Shown piece after piece: positions 42,110 to 52,546 of a stretch of 64,000 bases of DNA (its first letter is position 1; every line of letters begins with the position of its first letter). The position numbers and the translations under genes are program-made. Location: positions 930,001 through 994,000 of the forward strand of contig CAVSJO010000006.1 in NCBI GenBank assembly GCA_963728445.1. Reading direction: 5' to 3'. The stretch comes from CAVSJO01 sp963728445. GTDB lineage: Bacteria > Gemmatimonadota > Gemmatimonadetes > Longimicrobiales > RSA9. The notes under the pieces are model-generated. The model was not told where the DNA came from and did not search any database. It worked only from the letters and a program-made list of their open reading frames with translations.

Positions 42110-44105
42110 TCATCGATCGCGGTCTGCCCCGGCCCCGCTCCAGAGGTTGTTCGCCCTGTCTCCGTCCGGCAGTGCCTCCTCCGGATCGGCCACCACCTTC
42201 GTGAGCGGCTTCGTCGTCGCGACGTACTCCGTCCACGTCGCGCCCTCCTGCCACGCCTCCACCGGCACTCTCACGGTGCGCATGGCGCCGCCCTGCTCGG
42301 TGATCGCCAGTGTGACCGGGAAGGCCATGCGGTCCCGGTTCGTCAGCGTGATGAGCGCGCCCTTCGACGGATCGCCGTCCACGTAGCTCACCGAGTCGAT
42401 CGCCACGTCGTACGCCCAGTTGTGGGCGAACCACTCCGTCCAGAACCACCCCAGGTCCTCGCCTGCCGCGCTGTCCATCGTGCGGAAGAAATCCCGCGGA
42501 GTGGGATGCTTGAACGCCCAGCGCCGCACGTACTCCCGGAATGCGTAGTCGAAGCGCTCCGGGCCGACGATCTGCTCCCGCAGCAGCACGAGACCGAGAG
42601 CCGGCTTGTAGTACTCGACCGGGTGACGGTACTGCTCGGGCACGGCGTCGGCGTAGCTGAGGATCGGCGGCGCGTCGGGGTCCGCCAGCAGCGGTGTGAT
42701 CTCCTGCGCCGGATTGCCGCCCTTCGGCGCGTACTCGCCGTCCCGCTTCGGCGCGAACTCGCCGTGGTTGAACTGCTCCGACGCGTAGATGTCGATGAAC
42801 GTGTTGAAGCCCTCGTCCATGAACGCGAAGCGTCGCTCGTCGGAGCCGACGATCATCGGGAACCACTCGTGCCCGAACTCGTGGGCCGTCACGCCCCACA
42901 GCCCCTTGCCCCGCGAGCGCATCGAGCAGAACACGAGGCCGGGATACTCCATTCCGCCGACGGGGCCGCCCACGTTGACGGCGTTCTCCCACGGGTAGGG
43001 GAACAGCATGCGCGAGAAGATCTCGATGCTCGCCTTCGTGTACTCCGTCGACCTGCCCCACGCCTCGGGGCCCGCGCTCTCCACCGGGTAGGCCGACTGC
43101 GCCAGGGCCGTCTTCCCGGCCGGCAGGTCGATCTTCGCCGCGTCCCAGACGAACGCCGGTGAGGCGGCCCAGGCGACGTCGCGTGTGTCGTGCATCGTGA
43201 AGCGCCACGTGAGCGTCCCCGAGCGCGCGGGGCGCGTGGCGGCGTCGCCCACCTCGTCCGCACCGATGATCGTGACCGTCCGGTCGCTCTGCCGCGCCTG
43301 CTCGAGCCGGTCGCGCTCCCGCTGCGTCAGCACCTCGTCAGGGTTCTGCAGCGTGCCCGATCCCACGACCACGTAGTTCCACGGCACGGTCACGGCGTAG
43401 TCGATGTCCCCGTAGTCCAGGTAGAACTCGCCGGAGCCGAGGTAGGGCAGCGTGTCCCATCCCCGCACGTCGTCGTAGACGTGCATGCGCGGGAACCACT
43501 GGGCCATGTCGTAGATCGGCCCGTTCTTCGTCTGCCGCCACCCCATGCGGCCGGTGTTCTCGCCGTGGACGACGAAGGCGTACACGATGCGCAGCGTCAC
43601 GACACCGCCGTCCGCCGGCACCGGCCGGGCGAGGCGCACCTGCATGCGCGTGTCGTCGACGACGTAGTCCGCGTCGCTCGTCCGGCCGTCCTGCTCCACG
43701 CGCACCGAGCTGAGATCGTAGCCCTTGGTAACGCCGGCGGGCGGCCCGGCGGTCGTCCGGAAGGACCGGGACGTGTCCGCGAACGCGTTCTGGTCGAGCT
43801 GGAGCCAGAGGAAGCGCAGCGGCGTCGGGCTCTCGTTCGTGTACGTGATCGTCACGTCGCCGCTGAGCCGGTGCGCGTCGGGGTCCAGCGTCGCACGCAC
43901 CGAGTAGTCCGCCCTGTTCTGCCAGTACGCGGCCCCGGGCTTCCCGCCCCCCGTGCGGAACGCGGTGCCCGGGTCCAGGTCGTGGCTCGGATCGAAGAGC
44001 GCGTGGGCGTCGTAGGCGACGTCGCCGTTCGCGTCCTGCGCGCGCGCGAGCCATCGGCGTGAGCGCCAGGACCAGGAGCGAAGCGGCAGAGTCGAAGCGG
44101 GTCAT
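42110..44105 (-). CDS. M1-family (gluzincin) metallopeptidase, secreted, frame break in the signal peptide
   Basis: The product is about 664 residues. The zinc site HEFGH is encoded at 42869-42883 and followed by WFPMIVGSDERRFAFMDEG, the third ligand Glu and the typical M1 spacing. GGMEYPG is a GAMEN-like exopeptidase motif. N-terminal residues (AYWQNRADYSVRATLDPDAH) match the usual beta-sandwich domain. An ATG at 44105 begins MTRFDSAASLLVLALTP, a signal peptide, but it joins the mature part (AQDANGDVAYDAHALFD) only if one base is removed in the CG-repeat at 44036-44047. Without a frame change the first usable start would be GTG 43900, losing the export signal. Confidence 0.82.
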
Positions 44106-44603
44106 GGACCGTCCGGGAACGAGAAGCGGGGCGACGTCGCCGCGGGGCAACATCGCCGCGCGGGAGGACGACTGATCCTGGGGCGGGACGCTTCGCACGG
44201 CAAGCGGGTGGCGCGTGCGAGAGAGGCGGCGCCGCGGAGCGGCCCAGCGGGCGAGGCGGGAGCGGCGGGATCGAGTGAGGCTGCGCGAAGGTGAGTGAGC
44301 GGGGCGGACCGGCGCGGGCGGGCGCACCGGGCGCAATCGACCAAACGATGACGCTTCTGGACTCGAGAGGCACGTTTGCGCGGATACGCGGGCCTAACGT
44401 GACGTGCGGCTCGATCCTTCCCGGGCACGCATGACACATTCGATCCACCCAGCGGGGACAAGGTGGCAATCGACGGCGGGAGCGCTCGCAATGATGTCTT
44501 GGCGCCGCCCCGGACGAGGGGCGGCGCTACCGGGTCCGCCCACCCACACCCACACCCACACCCACACCCACACCCAGTGCCGCGGGTCGCCCCGCTCTTC
44601 GCA
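44106..44603. other. intergenic region with short repeats
   Basis: No gene is seen in about 500 bases between the peptidase start and the end of the RND permease gene. Short GC repeats (GGGGCGACGTCGCCGCGGGG and GGGGCAACATCGCCGCGCGGG at about 44128-44164) lie near the peptidase start, and a CCCACA array near the right end is listed separately. Confidence 0.4.
44543..44576. repeat. hexanucleotide array CCCACA x5
   Basis: Five exact CCCACA units plus a partial sixth lie 28 bases beyond the stop codon of the RND permease gene. It is the third hexanucleotide array in the window, with a different unit from those at 24.4 kb. Confidence 0.9.
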
Positions 44604-47600
44604 TCAACCCACGCTCGCGGCGCCCACGCCCTCCGGGGCCGGCGTCTCCGCGGGCGCGCCGATGAGGAACGCGCGCAGCCGCGCCGCGCCGTCGGTGAAG
44701 ATCAGGTATGCGCTCGGCACCACGAAGAGCGTGAGCAGCGTCGACACCGACAGGCCGCCGACCACCGCGATGGCCAGGGGCTGCATCAGCTCGGAGCCGC
44801 TGCCGATGCCCATGGCCAGCGGCAGCATGCCGAACAGCGTCGTCAGCGTGGTCATCAGGATGGGCCGCAGGCGGACCGCGCCGGCCTCGATGGCCGCTTC
44901 GTGCGCGGTGAGCCCTTTCTGCCTGCGGCCCATCTCGATGTACTCCACCAGCAGGATCGCGTTGTTCACCACGATGCCTGCCAGGAGGATGACGCCCAGC
45001 ATGACCGGTGCGCTGAGAGGGGTCCCCGTGATGTTCAGCGCGGCGCCGACGCCGATGAGCGAGAGCGGGATGGCGATCAGGATCACGAGGGGGTTCACGA
45101 CGCTCTCGTACTGCACCGCCATGACGACGAAGACGAGGAAGATGGCCAGCAGCACCACGATCGTGAGCTGCCGGTTGTTGTCACGGATCGCCTCCTCGTC
45201 GCCGCCGAAGATGACGCCGTAGCCGTCGGGCATGGCGATACCGGCAATGCGTGCCCGGATCGAGTCGTTGACCTCGCCCACGCTGGCCACGTCCGTGATG
45301 ACGTCGCCGGTAAGGCGCAGGACGCGGTTCTGGTTCACGCGCAGGATGTTCGTCGGTCCGAGGGAGTTGTAGACGCGGGCGACGTCCCGCAGGTAGATCG
45401 GCGCTCCCCCGGTGCCGCCCGGGAAGAGGGCGATGGAGGCGAGGTCCTCGGGGCTGCGGAAGCGGTCCCGGGGGAACATGACGCGCAGATCGTATTCCTG
45501 GTTGCCGGACGTGTAGCGCGTGGCGATGGTCCCGTCCAGCGCCGTCCGCAGCGTCTGCCCGACCGCGGCGACGTTGAGGCCCAGGTACGACGCCCGGTCC
45601 CGGTCCAGGACGATGGAGAGCTGCGGGCTCGCCTCCTCGGCGGAGGGCTCCAGGTTCTCCAGGCCCGGGATGCCCTGCACGCGTCGCGAGATCTCTTCCG
45701 CGATGCGACGCAGCTCGTTCAGGTCGTCCCCCTGGACGCTCAGTGCCACCGCCGATCCGGCCGACGACGTGCGCAGCCCGCGGATGCGCGGCGGCCGGAC
45801 GAAGATGCGGGCGCCGGGGAAGCCGTGCTCGTCGATCTTCGCCTGCAGCCGCTGCACCCATTCGTCCGCCGTGATGTCCCGCTGGTCTGCGGGGGCCAGC
45901 ACGATGTCGAGGGAGCCACGCCCCGCCCGGGCGGCCGTGGAGCCGCCGAACAGGAATCCGCCAGCCGTGGCGAACACGTCCTTCACGTACGGCATCTCGC
46001 CGACCAGGTCCTCGATCTGGAGCGTGATGCGGTTGGTCTCCTCCGCGGACGCGCCCGGGGGCAGCGAGACGTAGACGCCCACGTTCCCGTCGTCGACCTG
46101 GGGCAGGAACTCGCTTCCGAGGTTGCGGGACGCGATCGCCGCCACGGCGAGGGCCGCCGCGGCGCCGCCCAGGATCGGCCAGCGCCACCGGTGCAGCGCC
46201 TTCCGCGCCACGCGCCGGTACAGGTTGCGCGCGCCCTCCATGCCCCGGTCGAATGCGGTGATGGGCCGCCACCTCTTGAGCCCGCTCTCGAATCGCACCT
46301 TGGCGAGCTGCGCGGACAGCATCGGCACCACCGTCAGGGCCACCGCGAGGCTCGCGAAGATCGCGAACGAGATGGTCAGGATCAGCTCCCGGAAGATGAG
46401 GGCCGCGAGCCCGCTGATGAGCAGGAACGGCACGACGGCGGCAAGGTTGGTGGCCGTCGAGGCGACGACCGCGCTGGTGACTTCCCCGGCTCCCGTGTGC
46501 GCCGACTCCTCCACGCCTTCGTGCCCCTCCTCCCGGTGGCGGAAGATGTTCTCCAGCATCACGATGGAGTTGTCGATCAGCAGCCCGACGCCGAGGGCGA
46601 GCCCGCCGAGGGACATGACGTTCAGCGTGAGGTGACCGAGCCCCATCATCACGAACGTGCCCAGGATGGCGATGGGAATGCTCAGCCCGATGATGAACGT
46701 CTTGCGCAGCGAGCCCAGGAACAGGAACACGACCAGCATCGCCAGCAGCGCGCCGAGCAGCGCCGCGTCCCGCACCGAGTTCACGGAGTTGCGGATGAAG
46801 CTGGACTGGTCCTGGATCGTGTGGAACGTCACGTCCGGCGGCACGAACCCGGATTCGTGCAGGCTCGACAGCCGCTTCGCGACGTCGTCCGCGACCTGCC
46901 ACCGTGTTCGCGTTGGGCTGCTTGCGGATGGACAGCTTCACCGCCGGCGTGCCGTTCAGCCGCGCCCACAGCCGCTGCTCCTGGTGGGTGTCGGCCACGC
47001 TCGCCACTTCCGTGAGCGGGATGCGGCCGCGGCCGGGCACGGGAAGCAGCACGTTCCGGACGTCGTCGATGCTGCGGAACTTGCCCGCCGTCTTTCCGAT
47101 CACCTCCCGCGTCGCGGACGCGACGCGCCCCGCGGCGATGTCCTGGTTCGCGTTGCGGAGCGACTCGATGACCTGGGAGACTGTCAGCCCGTACGAGCGC
47201 AGCCGCTCCTGGTCCAGGACGACCTGGATCTCCCGCACGAGGCCGCCCGAGACGTCCACGGACGCGACCCCGTCGATGGTCAGCAGCTGCGGTCGCAGCC
47301 GGTACTCCACCCAGTCGCGCAGCGAGATCAGGTCCCGCGTACCGGACGAGAAGCCGACCTCGTAGATGGGGGACTGCGACGGGTCGAACTTGTAGATCGT
47401 CGGCGGGTCCGCCTCCTCCGGCAGCCGCCCGCGCGCCCGCTCCATGTTCTTCGCCGCGTCCTGCAGCGCGAAGTCGATGTTGGTCCCGTAGGCGAAGTGG
47501 AGGTTCACGCCGACCCGGTCGGCCTGGATCTCCGTCTCCATCTCCTCGAGGTCCTCGGTCGTGGCGAGTGCGGCCTCGAGGGGCTTGGCGACGGTCTCCT

Positions 47601-47817
47601 CCAGCACCTCCGGCTCCACGCCCTGGTCGCTCACCGAGACGCGGACCTCGGGGTAGACGATGGTCGGCAGCAGGTCCAGCGGGAGCCCGGACAGGAAGAA
47701 CAGTCCGAGGACGATGACGACCGACGTGAGCATGAGCGTGCCGACCGGTCGCCGGATCGAGAAGCTCGGCAGTCCGCCGCGCTTGCGGTCCGGCCCGCCT
47801 CCGGACCCGGTGCTCAC
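44604..47817 (-). CDS. RND-family efflux permease (AcrB/HAE1-like), one frame break
   Basis: About 1070 residues are read in two frames. The start is GTG 47817, overlapping the stop of the membrane-fusion gene by four bases. The N-terminal part shows PSFSIRRPVGTLMLTSVVIVLGLF, LPTIVYPEVRVSV and EGVASVD-type porter segments. The second part has FIRNSVNSVRDAALLGALLAMLVVFLFLG and GGLALGVGLLIDNSIVMLENIFRHRE, the transmembrane Asp pair region of RND pumps. The frames join near 46895-46905 (NANTV to VADDVAKRLSSL) if one G is removed. It is the inner-membrane pump of a tripartite exporter driven by protons; the substrate is unknown. Confidence 0.88.
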
Positions 47818-48950
47818 CCGTCCTCCCCGCGCACGGCGGGCGCGCTCTCCAGCGGCTTGTCGGTCCGCTCCGTAACGCGGACGGAGGTTCCATCGCGGAG
47901 GTTGTTGTTCCCCGCCGTGACCACCACCTCCCCCTCGTCGAGGCCGCTCACGATCTCGACCTTCCCGTTGGACGTCAGACCCGTGGAGACCGAGCGCCTC
48001 AGGGCCTTGCCCTCCTGGACGACGAACACCGACTGGGAGCCGGCGCCGCTCACGATGGCGGCGGCCGGAACCAGCAGCACGCCATTCCGGGCGTTCAGGG
48101 CGAAGGTGGCGCGGGCCAGGTAGCCCGGCCTCGCCGCCTGCCGGGCCTCCGCGCTGAGCGCGACCTCCACGGTGACGAGCCGCGTGTTCGGGTCGCCCGA
48201 CGGGAAGACGCGCCGGATTCGGCCCTGCAGCGCGCGCTGCGGCAGCGCGTCGAGCCCGAGGTCGACGACGTCGCCCGCGCGCAACTCGCCGACGTCCAGC
48301 TCCGAGACGCCCACCCGCACGACCATGGTCGAGACGTCCGCGACGGAGAACATCTTGGCCTGCACGCCGAGGGCGTCCCCCTGCTCGACGAGCTTCTCGG
48401 TCACGACCCCGTCGATGGGCGACTGCACGGTCGCGTAGGAGATCCGGGTCTGGATCTGCTCGAGGGAGGCCTTCGCCGCCGCGAACGCGGTGCGATCCCG
48501 CTCGAACTCGGGCTCCGTGATCACCTTCTCCTGCCGCAGCCGCGTGGAGCGGTCGAGCGCCGCCTTGGCGACGTCGTACTGCGCCTTCGCGGCCGCGAGC
48601 TGCGCCTGCAGCTCCCGATCGTCCACGCGCGCCAGCACGTCGCCTCGCCGGACGACGGAGCCCTCCTCGACGTTCACCGACAGCAGCGCGCCCGAGAGGC
48701 GGCTGTTCACGGCGATCGTCCGGATCGGCTCCACGATCCCGGAGACCGTAACGGAGCGGGCGATGGAGCCCCGCTCGACGGGCACGGCCTCCACCGACAC
48801 GACACGGTCGGCGCCGCCGCCGGGGCGGCCCCGCCCGCTCGTGCCGCCGGAGGCGGGTTCCGCCTCGCTCCTTCCGCACGCGGCCACGGCCACGAGCGCG
48901 AGCGCCGCGGCCAGTCCGGCCGCCGCGCGGCGCAGGTCCGATCTATTCAC
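47814..48950 (-). CDS. RND efflux membrane-fusion (adaptor) lipoprotein
   Basis: The protein has 378 residues. The lipobox AVAAC places the lipid at about Cys25. A barrel-sandwich (lipoyl) domain is split by a helical hairpin: GIVEPIRTIAVNSRLSGALLSV, then ELQAQLAAAKAQYDVAKAALDRS, then PIDGVVTEKLVEQGDALGV. A beta-barrel and membrane-proximal domain follow (GDVVDLGLDALPQRALQGRI, GSQSVFVVQEGKALRRSVSTG). It connects the permease to the outer-membrane channel. Overlaps on both sides (4 bases with each neighbour) show a single translationally coupled operon. Confidence 0.93.
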   Translation of the reverse strand: MNRSDLRRAAAGLAAALALVAVAACGRSEAEPASGGTSGRGRPGGGADRVVSVEAVPVERGSIARSVTVSGIVEPIRTIAVNSRLSGALLSVNVEEGSVVRRGDVLARVDDRELQAQLAAAKAQYDVAKAALDRSTRLRQEKVITEPEFERDRTAFAAAKASLEQIQTRISYATVQSPIDGVVTEKLVEQGDALGVQAKMFSVADVSTMVVRVGVSELDVGELRAGDVVDLGLDALPQRALQGRIRRVFPSGDPNTRLVTVEVALSAEARQAARPGYLARATFALNARNGVLLVPAAAIVSGAGSQSVFVVQEGKALRRSVSTGLTSNGKVEIVSGLDEGEVVVTAGNNNLRDGTSVRVTERTDKPLESAPAVRGEDG

Positions 48951-50386
48951 GCCTCATCTCCCGAAATGTCGCCACCGAGAATCGCCTCGAGCTGGGCCAC
49001 GGCGGTACCCAGTCCCTGTCGCGCCCGCACCGCCTGCACCTGCGCATCCGTGAGTGAAACCTGGGACGCCTGAAGCTCCAGGATCGTCGCGTTGCCGATC
49101 CGGTACCGCTCCTCCTGGACCCGCAGGTCTTCCTCCGCCAGCTGCACCGCCCGCCGCGAGATCTCGACCCGCTGCTGCGCCGCGCCGATCTGCTCCACCG
49201 CCGACTCGACCTGCACCCGGGAGGCGAGCACCGCGTCCCGCGCCGCCGCCTGCGCCGCGGTCTCCGCCGCCGCCGTGCGCTGCAGCGTCGCCTCCCGCTG
49301 GAAACCGTTGAACAGCGGCAGGGAAGCGAAGACCCGCATGCTCCAGCTCTGCTGGTTCGGCGGGAAGTCGAAGCCGAACCAGTCGTACCCCCCGGAAAGC
49401 CGGATGGTGGGCAGGTACGAGGTGAAGCTGCCCAGCCGGTCCGCCCGGCGGCTCTTCAGCGTCGCCTCCGCCGCGACCACCGAAGGCGACGTCCGGCCCG
49501 CCCGTGTCACCAGCGACTCCGTCGGCGGCAGCGCTGGCGCCGAATCCGGCAGCGCGCCATCCGCCGGCTGCACGGCCCTTGGCAGCCCGACCTGACGCCC
49601 CAGGCGCAGCCGGGCGTCCCGCATGGCCGACCGGGCGTCCACGAGGGCGAGCTCGGCGTTGCCGACCTCCAGCTCCGCCCGCAGCTCGTCGGAGCGCGTC
49701 GCCGTCCCCACCTCCAGCCGCGTGCGCGCGAACTCCAGCTGCTGACGCGCCCGCTCGAGCCGCTGCTCCGCCGCCGTCACCACCTCCCGGGCCGCCGCCG
49801 CCTCGAAGTAGATCTGCGTCGTCTGCAGCGTCGTCTGGAAGCGCTGGGCCGTTCGGTTCGCCTCCGCCGCGCCCACGCCCGCCGAGGCCGACCGCAGGTC
49901 CGTGAATCGCCGCCCGCCGGAGAACAGGTCGTAGCTTCCCGACGCCGTCGCCGTGTAGTTCTCGGACACGAGCCGGCCCGTCGACTGGTCGAAGCGCTGG
50001 TTGCTGGAGTTGAGGTAGGACGTGTTCATGGTCAGCGACGGCAGCCACGCACCCTTCGCCTGCATGAGCGTGGCTTCAGCGTTCGAGACCGCCGAGCGGG
50101 ACGCCACCGCGGCCGGGCTGACCTGCAGCGACAGCCGGATCGCCTCCGGCAGATCGATCACCGCCGCCGCCGTGTCCCCCGCGGCCACCAGCGGAGCCTC
50201 CTGGGCCGCCACCCGCCCGCCCAGGGCGGACGGCCCCGTCGGCACCAGCAGGATCGACGCCGCCGCCAGCACGAGAGATATCGCCCCTGCCGCTGCCCGG
50301 GCGCCGATCGCGCCGCGCAGAGGAGGATGCCGCTGGCCGTGGCGGGTCGGGAGGGCCACCGCGAGGCGGGTCGAGAGGGTCACCAC
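48947..50386 (-). CDS. TolC-like outer-membrane efflux protein
   Basis: The protein has 479 residues. The duplicated OEP domain is visible in LPEAIRLSLQVSPAAVASRS with YLNSSNQRFDQSTGRL, and then SLVTRAGRTSPSVVAAEATLKSRRADRLG with RLSGGYDWFGFDFPPNQQSW and QVQAVRARQGLGTAVAQLEAILGG. Helical coiled-coil hairpins form the periplasmic tunnel. The start GTG 50386 gives a long N-terminal region before the signal-like stretch (AAGAISLVLAAASILLV), so the real start may be further inside. It is the first gene of the efflux operon; divergent TauE-like DNA lies upstream. Confidence 0.92.
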   Translation of the reverse strand: MVTLSTRLAVALPTRHGQRHPPLRGAIGARAAAGAISLVLAAASILLVPTGPSALGGRVAAQEAPLVAAGDTAAAVIDLPEAIRLSLQVSPAAVASRSAVSNAEATLMQAKGAWLPSLTMNTSYLNSSNQRFDQSTGRLVSENYTATASGSYDLFSGGRRFTDLRSASAGVGAAEANRTAQRFQTTLQTTQIYFEAAAAREVVTAAEQRLERARQQLEFARTRLEVGTATRSDELRAELEVGNAELALVDARSAMRDARLRLGRQVGLPRAVQPADGALPDSAPALPPTESLVTRAGRTSPSVVAAEATLKSRRADRLGSFTSYLPTIRLSGGYDWFGFDFPPNQQSWSMRVFASLPLFNGFQREATLQRTAAAETAAQAAARDAVLASRVQVESAVEQIGAAQQRVEISRRAVQLAEEDLRVQEERYRIGNATILELQASQVSLTDAQVQAVRARQGLGTAVAQLEAILGGDISGDEA

Positions 50387-50614
50387 GTGCCTTTCCCCTG
50401 GCGTCGTCCGTTCGGAGTACCCCCTTCGCGGGGGCGCCCGAGACCATGCGCACGCGCGCGGCCTCGACCATCGAGTGTCCTCTCAGGACGCCCAGAGGTC
50501 CGAAAACGTTGAGGCCGCGCCGCTCCCACGGGCGCGCCGGGCCGTCGCGCGCTAGCTTTCGCTGCAACGCGAGACGCATCCGATCCAAACCCGCGAACCG
50601 GAGTCTTCGTTCCC

Positions 50615-51019
50615 ATGATCCTCTTCCTCGCCATCGGTCTCGCCGCGGGCGTGCTGTCCGGATTGTTCGGCATCGGCGGCGGCATCGTCATTGTGCCGGC
50701 GCTGCTCTACGTCGCCGCAATGCCCGTCCGCACGGCACTGGGGACGTCCCTCGGCGCCCTCCTGCTCCCCGTCGGCGCGCTGGGCGCCTGGACCTACTGG
50801 CGCGCAGGTGACCTGAACTTCCGGGCATCCGCCGGGATCGCCCTCGGCCTGTTCATCGGCGCGTACTTCGGCGCCATCGCCGCCCAGCACGTTCCCACCG
50901 GCACGCTGCGCCGGCTGTTCGCCGTCTTCATGGTGATCGTCGCCGTGCGCATGTGGATCGGGGGTGGGTCCGGGCGGGCGGCACCTCAGGACGGGACGAC
51001 GGCCGACTCGGTGAGGTAG
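50615..51019 (+). CDS. TauE/SafE-like membrane protein (half-size)
   Basis: The protein has 134 residues with about four helices: ILFLAIGLAAGVLSGLFGIGGGIVIVPAL (the conserved Gly-rich first repeat of TauE/SafE), LGTSLGALLLPVGALGAWTYW, ASAGIALGLFIGAYFGAIAA and LRRLFAVFMVIVAVRMWI. Full-length members have about 250 residues with two such repeats, so this is a single-repeat form that could work as a dimer. The family exports sulfite, sulfoacetate or other organic anions. The stop is followed at once by the palindrome-rich element at 51034-51464. Confidence 0.8.
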   Translation: MILFLAIGLAAGVLSGLFGIGGGIVIVPALLYVAAMPVRTALGTSLGALLLPVGALGAWTYWRAGDLNFRASAGIALGLFIGAYFGAIAAQHVPTGTLRRLFAVFMVIVAVRMWIGGGSGRAAPQDGTTADSVR

Positions 51020-51033
51020 CGCTGGAGGCGCGC

Positions 51034-51464
51034 TGCGCGCGGGCACCGCCTTCGGCGGGGCACCGCGCCTGCGGCGCGGGGCACGCCCCTCCGGGGCGGG
51101 CACGCCTTCGGCGGGGTTCCGCCCTGCGGGCGGGGCGTGCGTCGCTTTGCTCGCACGGAGGGGCGCCTTCGGCGGGGTTCCGCCCGGCGGGCGGGGGTGG
51201 TGGGTACACCGTGCGGCGGATCCGCGGCGCGACGGCGCTCGGCACGGATCGGAGGGAGACGACCGATGGCTATCAGCGTTGAGGGTTCGACCCACCGCGT
51301 GCGGAGCCGCGCCGGAGGGGACGCCGCGCCGCATGTGGAGCCCCGCCGCAGATGCCCCGCCGCAGGCGGAACCCCGCCGCAGGCGTGCCCGCCCCAAGGG
51401 GGCGTGCCCCGCGCCTCCGGCGCGGTGCCCCGCCTCCGGCGGTGCCCCGCGGCGCAGCCGCGGC
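51034..51464. repeat. palindrome-mosaic element A: two inverted arrays of GC hairpins around a unique core
   Basis: The left array (about 51034-51137) is a row of short palindromes joined by GGCA or GGTT linkers, for example CCGCC-TTC-GGCGG, CCGCGCC-TGC-GGCGCGG and CGCCCC-TCC-GGGGCG. Several have TTCG-type tight loops. The right array (about 51348-51461) is its reverse complement with roughly four fifths or more of positions matching by eye. The core between holds a further single copy near 51160-51195 and otherwise unique sequence. It fills the gap between the convergent TauE-like and aldo-keto reductase genes. No coding region or transposase is present. Confidence 0.8.
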
Positions 51465-51465
51465 C

Positions 51466-52449
51466 CTACCTGTGTCCGCGGATCTCGTGGGGCCGGTATG
51501 GGGCCTGGAGGCGGCCGACCTCGTCGTCGGACAGCTTCAGGTCCACGGCCCGAACGGCGGCATCCAGGTGTGGCAGCTTCGTCGCGCCGACGATGGGGGC
51601 GGTCACGGACGGCTTCGAGAGGAGCCACGCCAGCGCGACCTCGGCGGCCGAGACCTCGTGCTCCTCCGCGATGGCCTGAACGGCCTCGACGATCTCCCAG
51701 TCGCCGGGGCCGCCGTAGAGGTCGTGGCCGTATGTGTCCGTCTCGGCCCGTTTCGTGGCGGAGCGGTCCTCGATGGAGCTGCGCGTGCCGGCCAGCATGC
51801 CACGGGCGAGAGGCGACCAGGGGATGACGGCGATGCCCTCCGCCTCGCAGAGCGGGATCATCTCCCGCTCCTCCTCCCGGTAAATCAGGTTGTAGTGGTT
51901 CTGCATGGAGACGAAGCGGGCCCAGCCGTTCCGTTCTGAGACACCGAGCCCCCGCGCCATCTGCCACGCCCAGCCGGAGCTCGCGCCGATGTAGCGCACC
52001 TTCCCGGTGTGGACGAGGTGATCGAGGGCGGCCAGCGTCTCCTCGATCGGGGTCCTGCGGTCCCAGCGATGGATCTGGTACAGGTCGATGGCCTCGATGC
52101 CCAGTCGTCGAAGGCTGGCCTCGCAGGCCTCGATGATGTGCTTCCGGGACAGCCCGCGCAGGTTCGGGCCCTCGCCCATGGGGTTGAAGACCTTGGTCGC
52201 GATGACGAGTTCTTCCCGCCTGCCGTACTCCCGCAGCGCCCGACCGGTGACCTGCTCGCTCACCCCGAGCGAGTACATGTCGGCGGTGTCGAAGAAGTTG
52301 ATCCCCGCCTCGATGGCCCGTCGGTAGAACGGGCGCGCCTCTTCCTCGTCCAGCACCCAGGGCCGCCACTTCGACGTGCCGTAGCTCATGCAGCCCAGAC
52401 AGATGCGGGAGACCGTGACGCCCGTGGCGCCGAGAGTCGTGTATTCCAT
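51466..52449 (-). CDS. aldo-keto reductase
   Basis: The (beta/alpha)8-barrel oxidoreductase has 327 residues. The catalytic tetrad is visible: Asp54 and Tyr59 (FFDTADMYS), Lys86 (IATKVF) and His127 (LYQIHRWD). ASSGWAWQM and VIPWSPLARGML are typical of the AKR group with YghZ/IolS-like members, NADPH-dependent reductases of aldehydes and ketones. The ATG at 52449 is preferred, because upstream codons give a basic non-conserved extension. Its 3' end abuts the palindrome element. Confidence 0.93.
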   Translation of the reverse strand: MEYTTLGATGVTVSRICLGCMSYGTSKWRPWVLDEEEARPFYRRAIEAGINFFDTADMYSLGVSEQVTGRALREYGRREELVIATKVFNPMGEGPNLRGLSRKHIIEACEASLRRLGIEAIDLYQIHRWDRRTPIEETLAALDHLVHTGKVRYIGASSGWAWQMARGLGVSERNGWARFVSMQNHYNLIYREEEREMIPLCEAEGIAVIPWSPLARGMLAGTRSSIEDRSATKRAETDTYGHDLYGGPGDWEIVEAVQAIAEEHEVSAAEVALAWLLSKPSVTAPIVGATKLPHLDAAVRAVDLKLSDDEVGRLQAPYRPHEIRGHR

Positions 52450-52546
52450 GCTCGGAGGGTACGGCCCCGCGCGTGTCGCGGTCAACGCGCCGAGCCGGAT
52501 CGGGGCGCCGACCCGCTGGCGCCGCACCCGGTGCGGAAGGTGAGGA

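Noticed and set aside
46890..46910. Programmed frameshift in the RND permease gene
   Set aside because: There is no slippery heptamer or following pseudoknot pattern; the break resembles those in five other genes, so decay or indel error is simpler.
51120..51440. Small proteins in the palindrome element A
   Set aside because: The frames give only Gly/Pro/Arg/Ala repeats on both strands, as expected from GC palindromes, with no conserved-looking part.
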